Part shown: positions 37,473 through 46,083 of the stretch, in pieces
Layout: the number at the start of each line of letters is the position of its first letter
Position numbering within the stretch: the stretch's first letter is position 1
From: Membranihabitans maritimus
GTDB taxonomy: Bacteria > Bacteroidota > Bacteroidia > Chitinophagales > Saprospiraceae
Reading direction: 5' to 3'
Assembly (NCBI RefSeq): GCF_021729145.1
Contig: NZ_JAJSLW010000010.1
Coordinates: 1 to 64,000, forward strand
Length of the DNA: 64,000 bases
The notes under the pieces: generated by a model
What the model was told of the DNA's origin: nothing
The model's input: only the letters and a program-made list of their open reading frames with translations
The model's database searches: none
Made by a program: the position numbers and the translations under genes

Positions 37473-40400
37473 ATGAATCTTAAATTAAGAATTATTATTC
37501 TGAGTACTTTTATGTTGAGTATCCTTTCTACAGGTTACAGCCAGTATTTTGGTCAGAATAAACCCAAATACAAGTCTCAGAAATTCAGGGTTCTGGAGAC
37601 ACCGAACTTTGATTTGCATTATTACCTAAGAAACCAGGATCAGCTATATACCTATGCGCAGTGGATGGAACAATGGTATACTATGCACCAAAGTGTATTA
37701 AGGGATACTTTCAAAACCAAGAATCCATTTATTTTATACAATGATCACGGTGATTTCCAGCAAACCCGAGCTATTTCAGGTCAAATAGGTGTGGGAACAG
37801 GTGGTGTTACAGAGGCCTTCAAGAATCGTGTTATTTTGCCGATTGCTATGACCAATCAACAGACTTTTCATGTTATAGGGCACGAATTGGTACACGCCTT
37901 CCAATACAATATGATATTACAGGGCGATAGTACTGGACTTAATTCTTTGCAAAATTTGCCATTATGGATGGTTGAAGGACTTGCCGAATACATGTCTCGT
38001 GGTCCCAGTGATGTACAGACTGCTATGTGGATGCGGGATGCGGTTTTACATGATAATATCCCCGATATTAAAGCCTTGAATAATACTGCGAGATATTTTC
38101 CGTATCGATGGGGGCAGACATTTTGGTCATTTCTTTCAGGACGATTTGGAGATGAAGTTATACGACCTTTATTTCAGGCAACGGCTATGTACGGATTGCA
38201 AAATTCAGTTCCGATGGTTTTAGGTACTTCTCTTGACTCCTTATCTGCTGATTGGAAGCGTAATCTCAATGCCTTTTACAGTCCATTTTTGAAAAATCGC
38301 CAGGAAAATCCTGCTGGTCGCGTGATATTTAATGAAAAGAACGGAGGTAGAATGAATTTATCACCAATGGTTTCCCCCGATGGCCGGAATATCATTTTCT
38401 TTTCGGAAAAAAGAGTTCTTTCAACAGACCTGTATTTGGCTGATGCCCAAAATGGGAAAATAAAACAGAGGATCCCTACAAATTCTTTCACAGGGGGAAT
38501 CGATGATGTTGATTTGATAGAATCAGCGGGTACGTGGTCTCCTGATGGGACACAATTTGCCTATGTAGTTTTTAAAAAAGGGAAAAGCAATATTATTATT
38601 AAAAATGCCAAAAATGGTAAAACTGAAGAATCCTTTGGACTCAAAAATCTTAGTAAATTTAGCTATCCTGCGTGGTCACCGGATGGAAGATATATTGTTG
38701 TAAGTGGTCTGGAAGAAGGGAAAACTGATTTATACCAGATTAGTTTGAGGACGAAAAGAGCACGAAAATTGACGGATGATGTTTATTCCGAAATTCAACC
38801 CTATTATTCTCCCGACGGTCAAAGAATTTACTTTTCAACGGATCAAATTAGTTTTAACCAGCCACGTGATGATGCACATTGGAATTTTAATTTGGCATAT
38901 TACGATGTAAACACAGAAGAAGTCATTCATTTAAGTTCTATTTTTCCAGGGGCTGACAACATGAATCCTGTAGTAGATAATGCTGGAAGAGTTTATTTTT
39001 TATCTGACCGAGACGGATATCGGAATATTTATATGCTAGATCCCAGTACCGAAGAAGTTTTTCAAGTCACGGATATCCTTACGGGAGTAAGTGGTATTAC
39101 ATTATTCTCTTCAGCGATTAGTATATCCGAAAATGGAAAAAAATTGTATTACTCCCACTATACGGATAATAGTTATTCTATTTATAATTATACACCGGAT
39201 TTAAATGACATGGTGAAGGTGGATCCTGCTGAAATCGATATGACAGCATCTTTGCTACCTACCTACACAAGAAGAACAAGACAGACAGTTAAAGATAATT
39301 TAACTTCTTTAGATGAGCAGCCTTTAATAAATACATCTGAATTTGACAGGGAAAAATATAAACCTAATTTCCGGTTGGACTATATCGGAGGAGGGGGTGG
39401 TATTGGTGTGAGTTCCGGAAATTTCCTGGGGACGACCACAGGACTTGTGGGAGGTATAGATATGATTTTTAGTGATATGTTGGGTAATAATCAGATTTAC
39501 AGTACGGTTGCCCTCAATGGTGAGATTTATGACTTTGGAGCCCAGGTGATGTATCGAAACCAATCGAGTAGGATTGGGTGGGGAGGCTCCATTTCACATG
39601 TTCCTTTTAGATATGGAGGCTTCAATTATCGAAGGGACACGCTACCGGTAGAAGACGGATCACAATACGGTTATTACAATAAATATGAAACGTATACGGA
39701 TCGGATATTTCGAGACCAGGCGAGCTTATTTACCCAGTATGCATTTAACAAATCAATTCGTGTAGAAGCAGGTGGAGGATACTCACTGTATTATTACAGG
39801 AGCGAAAGGTTTGACAGCTATTACGATGATTTTGGTAGATTGGTTTATCAGGATCGTGAAAAATTACCATCCCCGGATGGATTTGGACTATTTGATGTCC
39901 AGGCTGCCTTCGTTGGCGATAATTCAACTTTTGGATTTGCGTCTCCCCTGGATGGATACCGGTTTCGATTGGGTGTTACCCAGAATTTTGGTCATTGGAA
40001 TTATCTGACTACCCTGGCAGATGTCAGGAAATATTTTTATTTGAAAAAGTCCAGTCTTGCTTTTAGAGTGATGCAATACGGTAATTACGGTGATGATGCA
40101 AACGATAGTGACAACTTTTTCTCAAGGAATTACCTTATTGACCCACGATTTATAAGAGGTTTTTCCAATTTGAGTTCGCAGGAACTTAGTGGCATGGGAT
40201 TAAATAATAATGATATTCAGGGCTCAAAACTCTTTGTCGGAAATGCAGAATTCAGAGTGCCCTTTACAGGTCCGGAACAACTGGCATTGATACCTACCAA
40301 TTTTATCCTAAGTGAATTAGCGTTTTTCTACGATGTCGGTGCAGCGTGGTCAAGGAACAACCCGTTTGATGCGCCGGAAGGATTTGAAACCAAATTATTG

Positions 40401-40526
40401 CACAGTGTCGGTGTAGCTTTAAGGGTGAATGTATTCGGATCATTAATTCTGGAACCGTTTTTTGCCTACCCGTTGAACGAAGGCGGCAAAGGAAGTTTTG
40501 GGGTGAATTTTGTGCCAGGGTGGTAG
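37473..40526 (+). CDS. Three-part envelope protein: HExxH metallopeptidase, beta-propeller, outer-membrane-type barrel
   Basis: 1017 residues with a signal peptide ending near STGYSQ. The first part (~25-280) is a gluzincin-like peptidase domain: HELVH at 137-141 and WMVEGLAEYMS with Glu168 as the likely third zinc ligand. The middle (~285-590) has PD40/TolB-type propeller repeats (SPDGRNIIFFSE, WSPDGTQFAYV, WSPDGRYIVVSG, YSPDGQRIYFST). The last ~370 residues are beta-strand-rich with Gly/aromatic alternation and end in VNFVPGW, like a surface-antigen or BamA-type barrel. Expected in the outer membrane with the peptidase in the periplasm or at the surface. The substrate is unknown. Confidence 0.75.
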   Translation: MNLKLRIIILSTFMLSILSTGYSQYFGQNKPKYKSQKFRVLETPNFDLHYYLRNQDQLYTYAQWMEQWYTMHQSVLRDTFKTKNPFILYNDHGDFQQTRAISGQIGVGTGGVTEAFKNRVILPIAMTNQQTFHVIGHELVHAFQYNMILQGDSTGLNSLQNLPLWMVEGLAEYMSRGPSDVQTAMWMRDAVLHDNIPDIKALNNTARYFPYRWGQTFWSFLSGRFGDEVIRPLFQATAMYGLQNSVPMVLGTSLDSLSADWKRNLNAFYSPFLKNRQENPAGRVIFNEKNGGRMNLSPMVSPDGRNIIFFSEKRVLSTDLYLADAQNGKIKQRIPTNSFTGGIDDVDLIESAGTWSPDGTQFAYVVFKKGKSNIIIKNAKNGKTEESFGLKNLSKFSYPAWSPDGRYIVVSGLEEGKTDLYQISLRTKRARKLTDDVYSEIQPYYSPDGQRIYFSTDQISFNQPRDDAHWNFNLAYYDVNTEEVIHLSSIFPGADNMNPVVDNAGRVYFLSDRDGYRNIYMLDPSTEEVFQVTDILTGVSGITLFSSAISISENGKKLYYSHYTDNSYSIYNYTPDLNDMVKVDPAEIDMTASLLPTYTRRTRQTVKDNLTSLDEQPLINTSEFDREKYKPNFRLDYIGGGGGIGVSSGNFLGTTTGLVGGIDMIFSDMLGNNQIYSTVALNGEIYDFGAQVMYRNQSSRIGWGGSISHVPFRYGGFNYRRDTLPVEDGSQYGYYNKYETYTDRIFRDQASLFTQYAFNKSIRVEAGGGYSLYYYRSERFDSYYDDFGRLVYQDREKLPSPDGFGLFDVQAAFVGDNSTFGFASPLDGYRFRLGVTQNFGHWNYLTTLADVRKYFYLKKSSLAFRVMQYGNYGDDANDSDNFFSRNYLIDPRFIRGFSNLSSQELSGMGLNNNDIQGSKLFVGNAEFRVPFTGPEQLALIPTNFILSELAFFYDVGAAWSRNNPFDAPEGFETKLLHSVGVALRVNVFGSLILEPFFAYPLNEGGKGSFGVNFVPGW

Positions 40527-40534
40527 AAGTGTAA

Positions 40535-40745
40535 GGAAGCTACAAGCTGTAAGCTGCAGGCTCGAAAAGTGAATTGTAGGTAGTGGATCATAGTTGGAAG
40601 ACAGAAGATGGAAGTCTGGAGTCGGGAGTTCGAAGGACGGAGCCGGAGAGGTAATGAACCGGAACCTTGCCCTGAATCAGAGTTTGAAACCGGGAGTCCG
40701 AAAAGGGACTGGATCGCTAACCCGCGAATGTGTCGGGAGTGGCTT
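40535..40745. repeat. Degenerate short-unit repeat tract
   Basis: The spacer between two convergent genes is built of imperfect 7-8-bp units. First come variants of AAGCTGTA/AAGCTGCA (around 40537-40560), then GGAAGTCTGGAGTCGGGAGT (40611-40630) and related GGGAGTCCGAA forms. It is less AT-rich than its surroundings. Similar degenerate purine-rich tracts occur in intergenic DNA of many Bacteroidota. No coding sense is apparent. Confidence 0.5.
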
Positions 40746-40784
40746 GAAAGTATTGGTGGGTTGATGGAATTTTGACTCAGGAAC

Positions 40785-41537
40785 TCACGGATTTAGAACT
40801 ATGCTTTCCGGATACACTATTTCCGATAGAAATAACCCACAGGCTGGTACGGACCAGTTCTTTTGTAGTCTTTGTTGAGATTGCATAGCCTGGTCCAGTT
40901 CATCGATAGTAATTTTTCCTTCGGCATAGTAGAGGCTGGCCCCTGTAATCAGGCGTATCATCCCCCTGAGAAAGCGATCGGAAGTGACGTGAAGTTCCAT
41001 GCCGTTTTTGGTGGAGGTCCAGTGGCATGTATTGAGATTACAGCGAAACGTCTTTACATCCGTATGCAATTTGGAGAATGGTTTGAAATCGGAGTAATCC
41101 AATAAACGTTGGGTGAATTCATTAAGTACTTCTACGCCGATATGCCGGGCCTTCTGGTAATAAAATGAATACAGTTTTTTGAAAGGGTCTTTGATGAAGT
41201 GTATGTGATAGATATAACTTCTTTGAATAGCGTCAAATCGAACATGGGCATCGTCCTTTACACTGGTAAAGGAATAAATACTTATATCAGAGGGTAGGAA
41301 ATTATTGAGTCGAAAAACCAGATTTTCAGGGAGTATCTTTTCGCAATCAAAATGCGCATAAAAATCACTCGCATGAACCCCAGCATCTGTTCGTCCACAT
41401 CCGGTTAATTTGATTTGACGGTTTAGAATTGTATTTAATCTGTCTTCAATTACCGACTGTACACCAATAGCGTTAGGTTGTGACTGCCATCCGGCATAAT
41501 TTGTCCCATCGTATGACAAGTGAATAAAATACCTCAT
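40785..41537 (-). CDS. truA: tRNA pseudouridine synthase A
   Basis: A 250-residue enzyme that makes pseudouridine at positions 38-40 of the tRNA anticodon arm. The N-terminus MRYFIHLSYDGTNYAGWQ and the catalytic motif GCGRTDAGVHA with Asp51 are diagnostic; FLRGMIRLITGASL near the C-terminus is also conserved. It is the usual length for the family. It lies downstream of clpX on the same strand but is separated from it by a terminator. Confidence 0.95.
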   Translation of the reverse strand: MRYFIHLSYDGTNYAGWQSQPNAIGVQSVIEDRLNTILNRQIKLTGCGRTDAGVHASDFYAHFDCEKILPENLVFRLNNFLPSDISIYSFTSVKDDAHVRFDAIQRSYIYHIHFIKDPFKKLYSFYYQKARHIGVEVLNEFTQRLLDYSDFKPFSKLHTDVKTFRCNLNTCHWTSTKNGMELHVTSDRFLRGMIRLITGASLYYAEGKITIDELDQAMQSQQRLQKNWSVPACGLFLSEIVYPESIVLNP

Positions 41538-41597
41538 GGCTGCAAATATACTGTGGATTTTCGGGTCTGTTTACCCAGGATGTAGAGATATGGGAAT

Positions 41598-41631
41598 AAA
41601 AAAAACCGGATAACTTTTTCAAGCTTCCGGT
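41598..41631 (-). terminator. Rho-independent terminator after clpX
   Basis: On the minus strand, ACCGGA (41631-41626) pairs with TCCGGT (41610-41605), followed by a T8 run (41605-41598). It lies about 120 bp after the clpX stop and before truA. Confidence 0.8.
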
Positions 41632-41749
41632 CGATTACTATCTTTTTACTTCTGTAAACAACAATGCTGCCTACGTATTTAGGGACTGCAAATATAGTGA
41701 AAACAATATTGCATTAGTGAATAATTATTATTTTATTTTTATAATATTA

Positions 41750-43009
41750 TCACGCCGCCTCTCCCAATTTCTTAATTTTCGACTTATCGAATTGTGTCTT
41801 AGCGTATTCTTTATCGATTACTAACCGTTCCACATCCTTCGATGATGGCATCTCATACATGGCATCCGTTATTATTGCTTCACAAATGCTTCGCAGCCCA
41901 CGGGCACCCAATTTATAAGCCAATGCTTGCTCCGCTATGTACTCTATGGCACCTGCCGTAAAGTGTAGCTCTATTCCTTCGAGCTCAAACAATTTTTTGT
42001 ATTGTTTGACAATAGCGTTTTTGGGCTTGGTCAAAATACTGATGAGTGTATCCTTATCAAGAGGGTTGAGGTAAGTAAGTACCGGTACCCGTCCTAACAA
42101 TTCGGGAATTAACCCAAATTGTTTCAGGTCATGGTGGTTTACATACTGGAGCAATGTTTCCTGGTCCTTGACCGTATTTTCTTTTGATTTGTATCCGATT
42201 ACAGAAGTATTCATCCTTCTGGCGATAATTTTTTCAACGCCGTCAAATGCACCCCCGCATATAAATAGTATATTTTCTGTATTGATAGTGATCATTCGTT
42301 GCTCCGGGTGCTTTCTTCCACCATAGGGAGGAACGTTAACTTCTGCCCCTTCCAATAATTTGAGTAATCCTTGTTGTACACCTTCACCGGATACATCCCG
42401 GGTAATGGAAGGATTGTCGCTTTTTCGAGCGATTTTATCTATTTCATCGATATAAACTATCCCTTTTTCAGCGGCATTGACATCATAATCACAAGCCTGC
42501 AAGAGTCGTGATAGAATACTTTCGACGTCTTCCCCGACATAACCTGCTTCAGTAAATACGGTAGCATCGACGATAGCAAAAGGGACATTCAACATTTTAG
42601 CGATGGTTTTGGCCATTAATGTCTTTCCTGTGCCTGTTCTTCCAACGAATAAAACATTAGATTTTTCTATTTCTATGTCATCCGGACTGGACTGTTTCTG
42701 TTGAGCAATTCTTTTGTAGTGGTTATAAACCGCGACGGAGAGATATTTTTTTGCATCGTCCTGACCAATGATATAATCATTGAGAAATTCATTGATCTTA
42801 CGCGGTGTAATCCCTTTGGGCAGTTCTCCCAGTGAGGCTGTTGAATTTTCCTCATCTTCAGATTTGCTATCCAATTCTGCGTGAATAATATCGTGAGCTT
42901 GTTCTACACATAGTTCACAAATATGACCATTGATTCCTGCTATAAGGACCAGTGCATCTTTTTTGGTCCTACCACAGAACGAACATCTTACATTCTCTTC
43001 CATTGCCAA
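41750..43009 (-). CDS. clpX: ATPase subunit ClpX of the ClpXP protease
   Basis: A 419-residue AAA+ unfoldase. The N-terminal zinc-binding domain has Cys9, Cys12, Cys31 and Cys34 (CSFCGRT, CELCVEQ). Walker A is GRTGTGKT, Walker [11 protein letters not shown], and the ClpX-typical [13 protein letters not shown] and IGF-loop region follow (IGYKSK at the position of the usual IGF loop region). It unfolds tagged proteins and feeds them to ClpP. Only seven bases separate it from clpP upstream, so it belongs to the tig-clpP-clpX unit. A start at Met3 is an alternative. Confidence 0.95.
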   Translation of the reverse strand: MAMEENVRCSFCGRTKKDALVLIAGINGHICELCVEQAHDIIHAELDSKSEDEENSTASLGELPKGITPRKINEFLNDYIIGQDDAKKYLSVAVYNHYKRIAQQKQSSPDDIEIEKSNVLFVGRTGTGKTLMAKTIAKMLNVPFAIVDATVFTEAGYVGEDVESILSRLLQACDYDVNAAEKGIVYIDEIDKIARKSDNPSITRDVSGEGVQQGLLKLLEGAEVNVPPYGGRKHPEQRMITINTENILFICGGAFDGVEKIIARRMNTSVIGYKSKENTVKDQETLLQYVNHHDLKQFGLIPELLGRVPVLTYLNPLDKDTLISILTKPKNAIVKQYKKLFELEGIELHFTAGAIEYIAEQALAYKLGARGLRSICEAIITDAMYEMPSSKDVERLVIDKEYAKTQFDKSKIKKLGEAA

Positions 43010-43016
43010 TTAAATT

Positions 43017-43706
43017 TTATGCTTCTTTTGTTCTGGCTAAAACTTCATCAACTAACCCGTATTCTTTAGCTTCCTGGGCAGTCATCCAATTATCCCGGTC
43101 GCTGTCTTGTTCTATTTCTTCAAAGGACTTTCCGGTATGGTGGGCTAATATTTGATATAATTCTTTTCGAAGTTGCTTGATAAGGTTGTAGGAAATTTCC
43201 ATATCTGAAAACTGTCCTTGCATACCTCCGGACGGTTGATGGATCATTACCCTTGAATGTGGAAGGCAGGTTCTCTTTCCATGGTTGCCTGCGCTCAAAA
43301 GTACCGCTCCCATAGATGCAGCTAAACCGGTACAAATGGTAGCGATATCCGGACCTACGTATTGCATGGTGTCGTAGATTCCCATCCCATCTATTACAGA
43401 TCCACCAGGACTATTAATAAACATCTGAATATCTCTTTTCGCATCTGTACTTTCAAGGAATAGTAATTGTGCCTGCACTACATTTGATACATAATCATTG
43501 ACGGGTACTCCCATAAAGATGATTCTATCCATCATTAATCGGGAAAAAACATCCATACCAACAATATTCATTTGTCTTTCCTCAATAACCTGAGGAGTAA
43601 ACCCGTGAATATTAGGTACCGAAGTACGCATAAATTTATCTAGATGGGCCGAACTTATACCCCGATGCTTTACAGCATATTTTTTAAATTCCTCCTGGTA
43701 ATTCAT
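43017..43706 (-). CDS. clpP: ClpP protease subunit
   Basis: A 229-residue serine peptidase: catalytic Ser131 (AASMGAVLLSAG), His156 (RVMIHQPSGG) and an Asp in the segment near DRDNW (~205). FINSPGGSVIDG is the conserved oxyanion strand. It forms the double-ring chamber with ClpX, whose gene follows seven bases later. The N-terminus is about 25 residues longer than mature ClpP and is likely processed as a propeptide. Confidence 0.95.
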   Translation of the reverse strand: MNYQEEFKKYAVKHRGISSAHLDKFMRTSVPNIHGFTPQVIEERQMNIVGMDVFSRLMMDRIIFMGVPVNDYVSNVVQAQLLFLESTDAKRDIQMFINSPGGSVIDGMGIYDTMQYVGPDIATICTGLAASMGAVLLSAGNHGKRTCLPHSRVMIHQPSGGMQGQFSDMEISYNLIKQLRKELYQILAHHTGKSFEEIEQDSDRDNWMTAQEAKEYGLVDEVLARTKEA

Positions 43707-43824
43707 GTATTTGATTTTAAAGAATAAAAACTAAACCGGAAAATTGTTTAGTAATGATTTTCAACAACAATAATTAGTAACAAAATTAATGCCTTTCGGT
43801 TGAAATGTTGAAAAAATCATTACA

Positions 43825-45240
43825 CTATTCTTCCTCATCTGTTCCTGGTCCCTGATTCTTGGACTTTAAATCCTGGATGATTTCCATCAATTTATCCTGC
43901 TCAATTTCTTCTTTGTCTAACTCAACATCGTCTTTTAACGTGTCAAATACCATTGAGGATAATATTTCCTCATAGGCATCTTCTACTTGTTTCTGGTCTT
44001 GCATCAGGCGCTGTACAGTCTGGTTGATAAAATCTTCCCCGAGATTGTACCCCCCGGCGTACCTCATCACCCTTGTCCGCATCTCGTTGTGTATATCTTC
44101 GGGTTGTACCTCAATTTCATGTTTTTTGACCAGTTTATTTCTGATCAAAGTCCAACGGAGATTATCTGCAAAATAGTTTTCATACTCTTTTGCTACTTCT
44201 TCCGGACCCAATTTGTCGTTATTGAATTCGATCCATCTTTTTAGAAAAGCATCGGGAAGATGGATTTCACTTTCTTCCATAATTTTATTCTGGATGTCCC
44301 TGAATAAAATGGCATCTGCCTGGGAATCGTAGTAACTTTTTATTTCTTTTTTTATCGAATCTTTGGCCTCCTCCTCTGTTTTGATCTCTTCACCGAAAAC
44401 AGACGTTATGAATTCTTCATTGACTTCAGCAGGAACTACTCTTTTTACCTCTACAATTTCTCCTTCAAATTCAGGATTATAATCCCTGTCCATTTCTTCT
44501 TCCCCTAACTTGAGGATATATTTTCTTACATATTCTTCAGACCGTTCTTTTTCCAGGGTATTTACATTGAATTGTATTTTATCCCCTTTTTTGGCTGATA
44601 ATATTTTATCCTTTACCTCTTGGTCATCTACTACCGAAACAAGTATGCTGATAGTAGTTTCCAGGCCCTTGGGTTTTACTTCGCCATTCTCCAGTTCAAC
44701 TGCATTAAACGTAATATAGTCGTTGTCTTCAAAATTTTCTTCGACATCGACCCTTTCACCTTTTTGTTTCCGGTACCGCTCCCATTCGGTCTCAATGTCT
44801 TCATCCGTTATTATAGCATCATAATATTTAAAAGGGGTTTCTATCCCGTTGATTTCAAAATCAGGAGTCAAACCTAGATCAAATGTAAAATCATAAGACT
44901 GTTTGGAATTGGGATCAAAATTAATTAGAGTTTGATCTTCTGAAGGAATAGGTTGTCCCAAAAATTCTATTTCATTATCTTTTAAATATCCTCCAAGTTC
45001 TTCCTGAATTTTTTGATTGACGATATCTGCCAAAAGAGATTTTCCATACATTTTCCGGATCATGGATTTTGGCGTTTTACCCTTTCGAAATCCCTTCAGA
45101 TTTGATTTCTTTTGGTAGTTTCTTAATTCATTTTCTAATTTGCCGGAGTAATCTTCATTTTCGATAGAAATACTGATTTGGGCATTTAAATCGTCTTTTT
45201 TATTAAAATCTATTTTCATTGGAGAATCAAATTTGGTCAT
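43825..45240 (-). CDS. tig: Trigger factor (ribosome-associated chaperone)
   Basis: A 471-residue protein. The N-terminal ribosome-binding domain carries LKGFRKGKTPKSMIRKMYGK, the trigger factor signature (G-F-R-x-G-x-x-P). A divergent FKBP-type PPIase domain follows (~165-260) and then a helical, very acidic C-terminal chaperone domain. It is longer than the E. coli protein (432), as is usual in Bacteroidota. It leads the tig-clpP-clpX cluster with a 118-bp gap to clpP. A good promoter lies 268 bp upstream, implying a long leader. Confidence 0.92.
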   Translation of the reverse strand: MTKFDSPMKIDFNKKDDLNAQISISIENEDYSGKLENELRNYQKKSNLKGFRKGKTPKSMIRKMYGKSLLADIVNQKIQEELGGYLKDNEIEFLGQPIPSEDQTLINFDPNSKQSYDFTFDLGLTPDFEINGIETPFKYYDAIITDEDIETEWERYRKQKGERVDVEENFEDNDYITFNAVELENGEVKPKGLETTISILVSVVDDQEVKDKILSAKKGDKIQFNVNTLEKERSEEYVRKYILKLGEEEMDRDYNPEFEGEIVEVKRVVPAEVNEEFITSVFGEEIKTEEEAKDSIKKEIKSYYDSQADAILFRDIQNKIMEESEIHLPDAFLKRWIEFNNDKLGPEEVAKEYENYFADNLRWTLIRNKLVKKHEIEVQPEDIHNEMRTRVMRYAGGYNLGEDFINQTVQRLMQDQKQVEDAYEEILSSMVFDTLKDDVELDKEEIEQDKLMEIIQDLKSKNQGPGTDEEE

Positions 45241-45803
45241 TTTAATGTATAAAAATAAAGGCCTGTCTTGAAAAGAGACGGCCGGCTATTTTGTGGTCTT
45301 TCGATTTTAAAATCTGAAAGCTTCATTTTATTTTTTATATCATTCCGAAATAGCAGCAATATTCAAATATTTTGGAAATTCCAATAGGAAATGCCATTAA
45401 TCCGGAAAGGCAATTAAAAATTACATGTTTGAATTGATTTCATGTAAAAATTAGCATTTTAATTCGGTTCAAATAATTGTCTCTTATTCAGATCTATTTA
45501 AAGTAGACAAAATTATAAACTAAACTATTGTTTCCAAAATTGGTTGTATTGACTACAATAACTCCAAAAAAACCCGGGAATAAAGTTCCTTATTGCTGGG
45601 AATAGAATTTTGTAGAAAGGCATGGATAGGGAAGCTTTTCGATTTTTAGAGTATCTTATTTTACCGGAAAGCCTCTCATATTCCTAGTACCTCAAAAATC
45701 AATGCCCCAATTGGACATTAAGTTCGGGTGGAGGGTTACCCGATGTTACTCCTGCTAAGCATTTGTTCATCGGGATACATTTTTCTCCTTCTCCTTTACT
45801 GTG
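45241..45803 (-). other. Leader/intergenic region between tig and tRNA-Leu
   Basis: No gene is recognisable. It holds the candidate tig promoter (45508-45538) and, nearer the tRNA, an 11-bp copy of the tRNA-Leu 3' end (45725-45735). The stretch from there to tig is AT-rich with weak inverted repeats, such as GATTTTAAAATC near 45305. Confidence 0.45.
45508..45538 (-). promoter_or_regulatory. Bacteroidota-type promoter, probably of tig
   Basis: Read on the minus strand: TTTG (45538-45535), a 19-bp spacer, then TAATTTTG (45515-45508), an exact match to the consensus. The RNA start would be near 45501, leaving a 260-nt leader before tig. Confidence 0.55.
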
Positions 45804-45885
45804 TGCGGGTGGAGGGACTCGAACCCCCAAGCCTCGCGGCGCTAGATCCTAAGTCTAGTGCGTCTACCAATTTCGCCACACCCGC
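45804..45885 (-). tRNA. tRNA-Leu (anticodon TAG)
   Basis: Read on the minus strand the acceptor arms are GCGGGTG and CACCCGC with discriminator A. The anticodon stem CTAGA/TCTAG encloses the loop CTTAGGA, giving anticodon TAG (reads CUA/CUG leucine codons). A long variable arm marks it as class II, and the T arm carries GGTTCGAGTCC. CCA is not encoded. Confidence 0.95.
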
Positions 45886-46083
45886 TTCTTTCAAATGTGC
45901 GCAAAGATAGGATCTTTTATGAAATAATTAAAAGTTTTTATGTAAATTATCATAATGTAACGGAATATCGCTACCTTCTTGAAAGTTAAAGTCAGGGGAT
46001 TCCGTTGATTAACACGGCTAAATGCAATAAATAAAAGGGTAAGATTTAATACCTTAGCTAGTTCATGAGTTTATAAATTTTTA

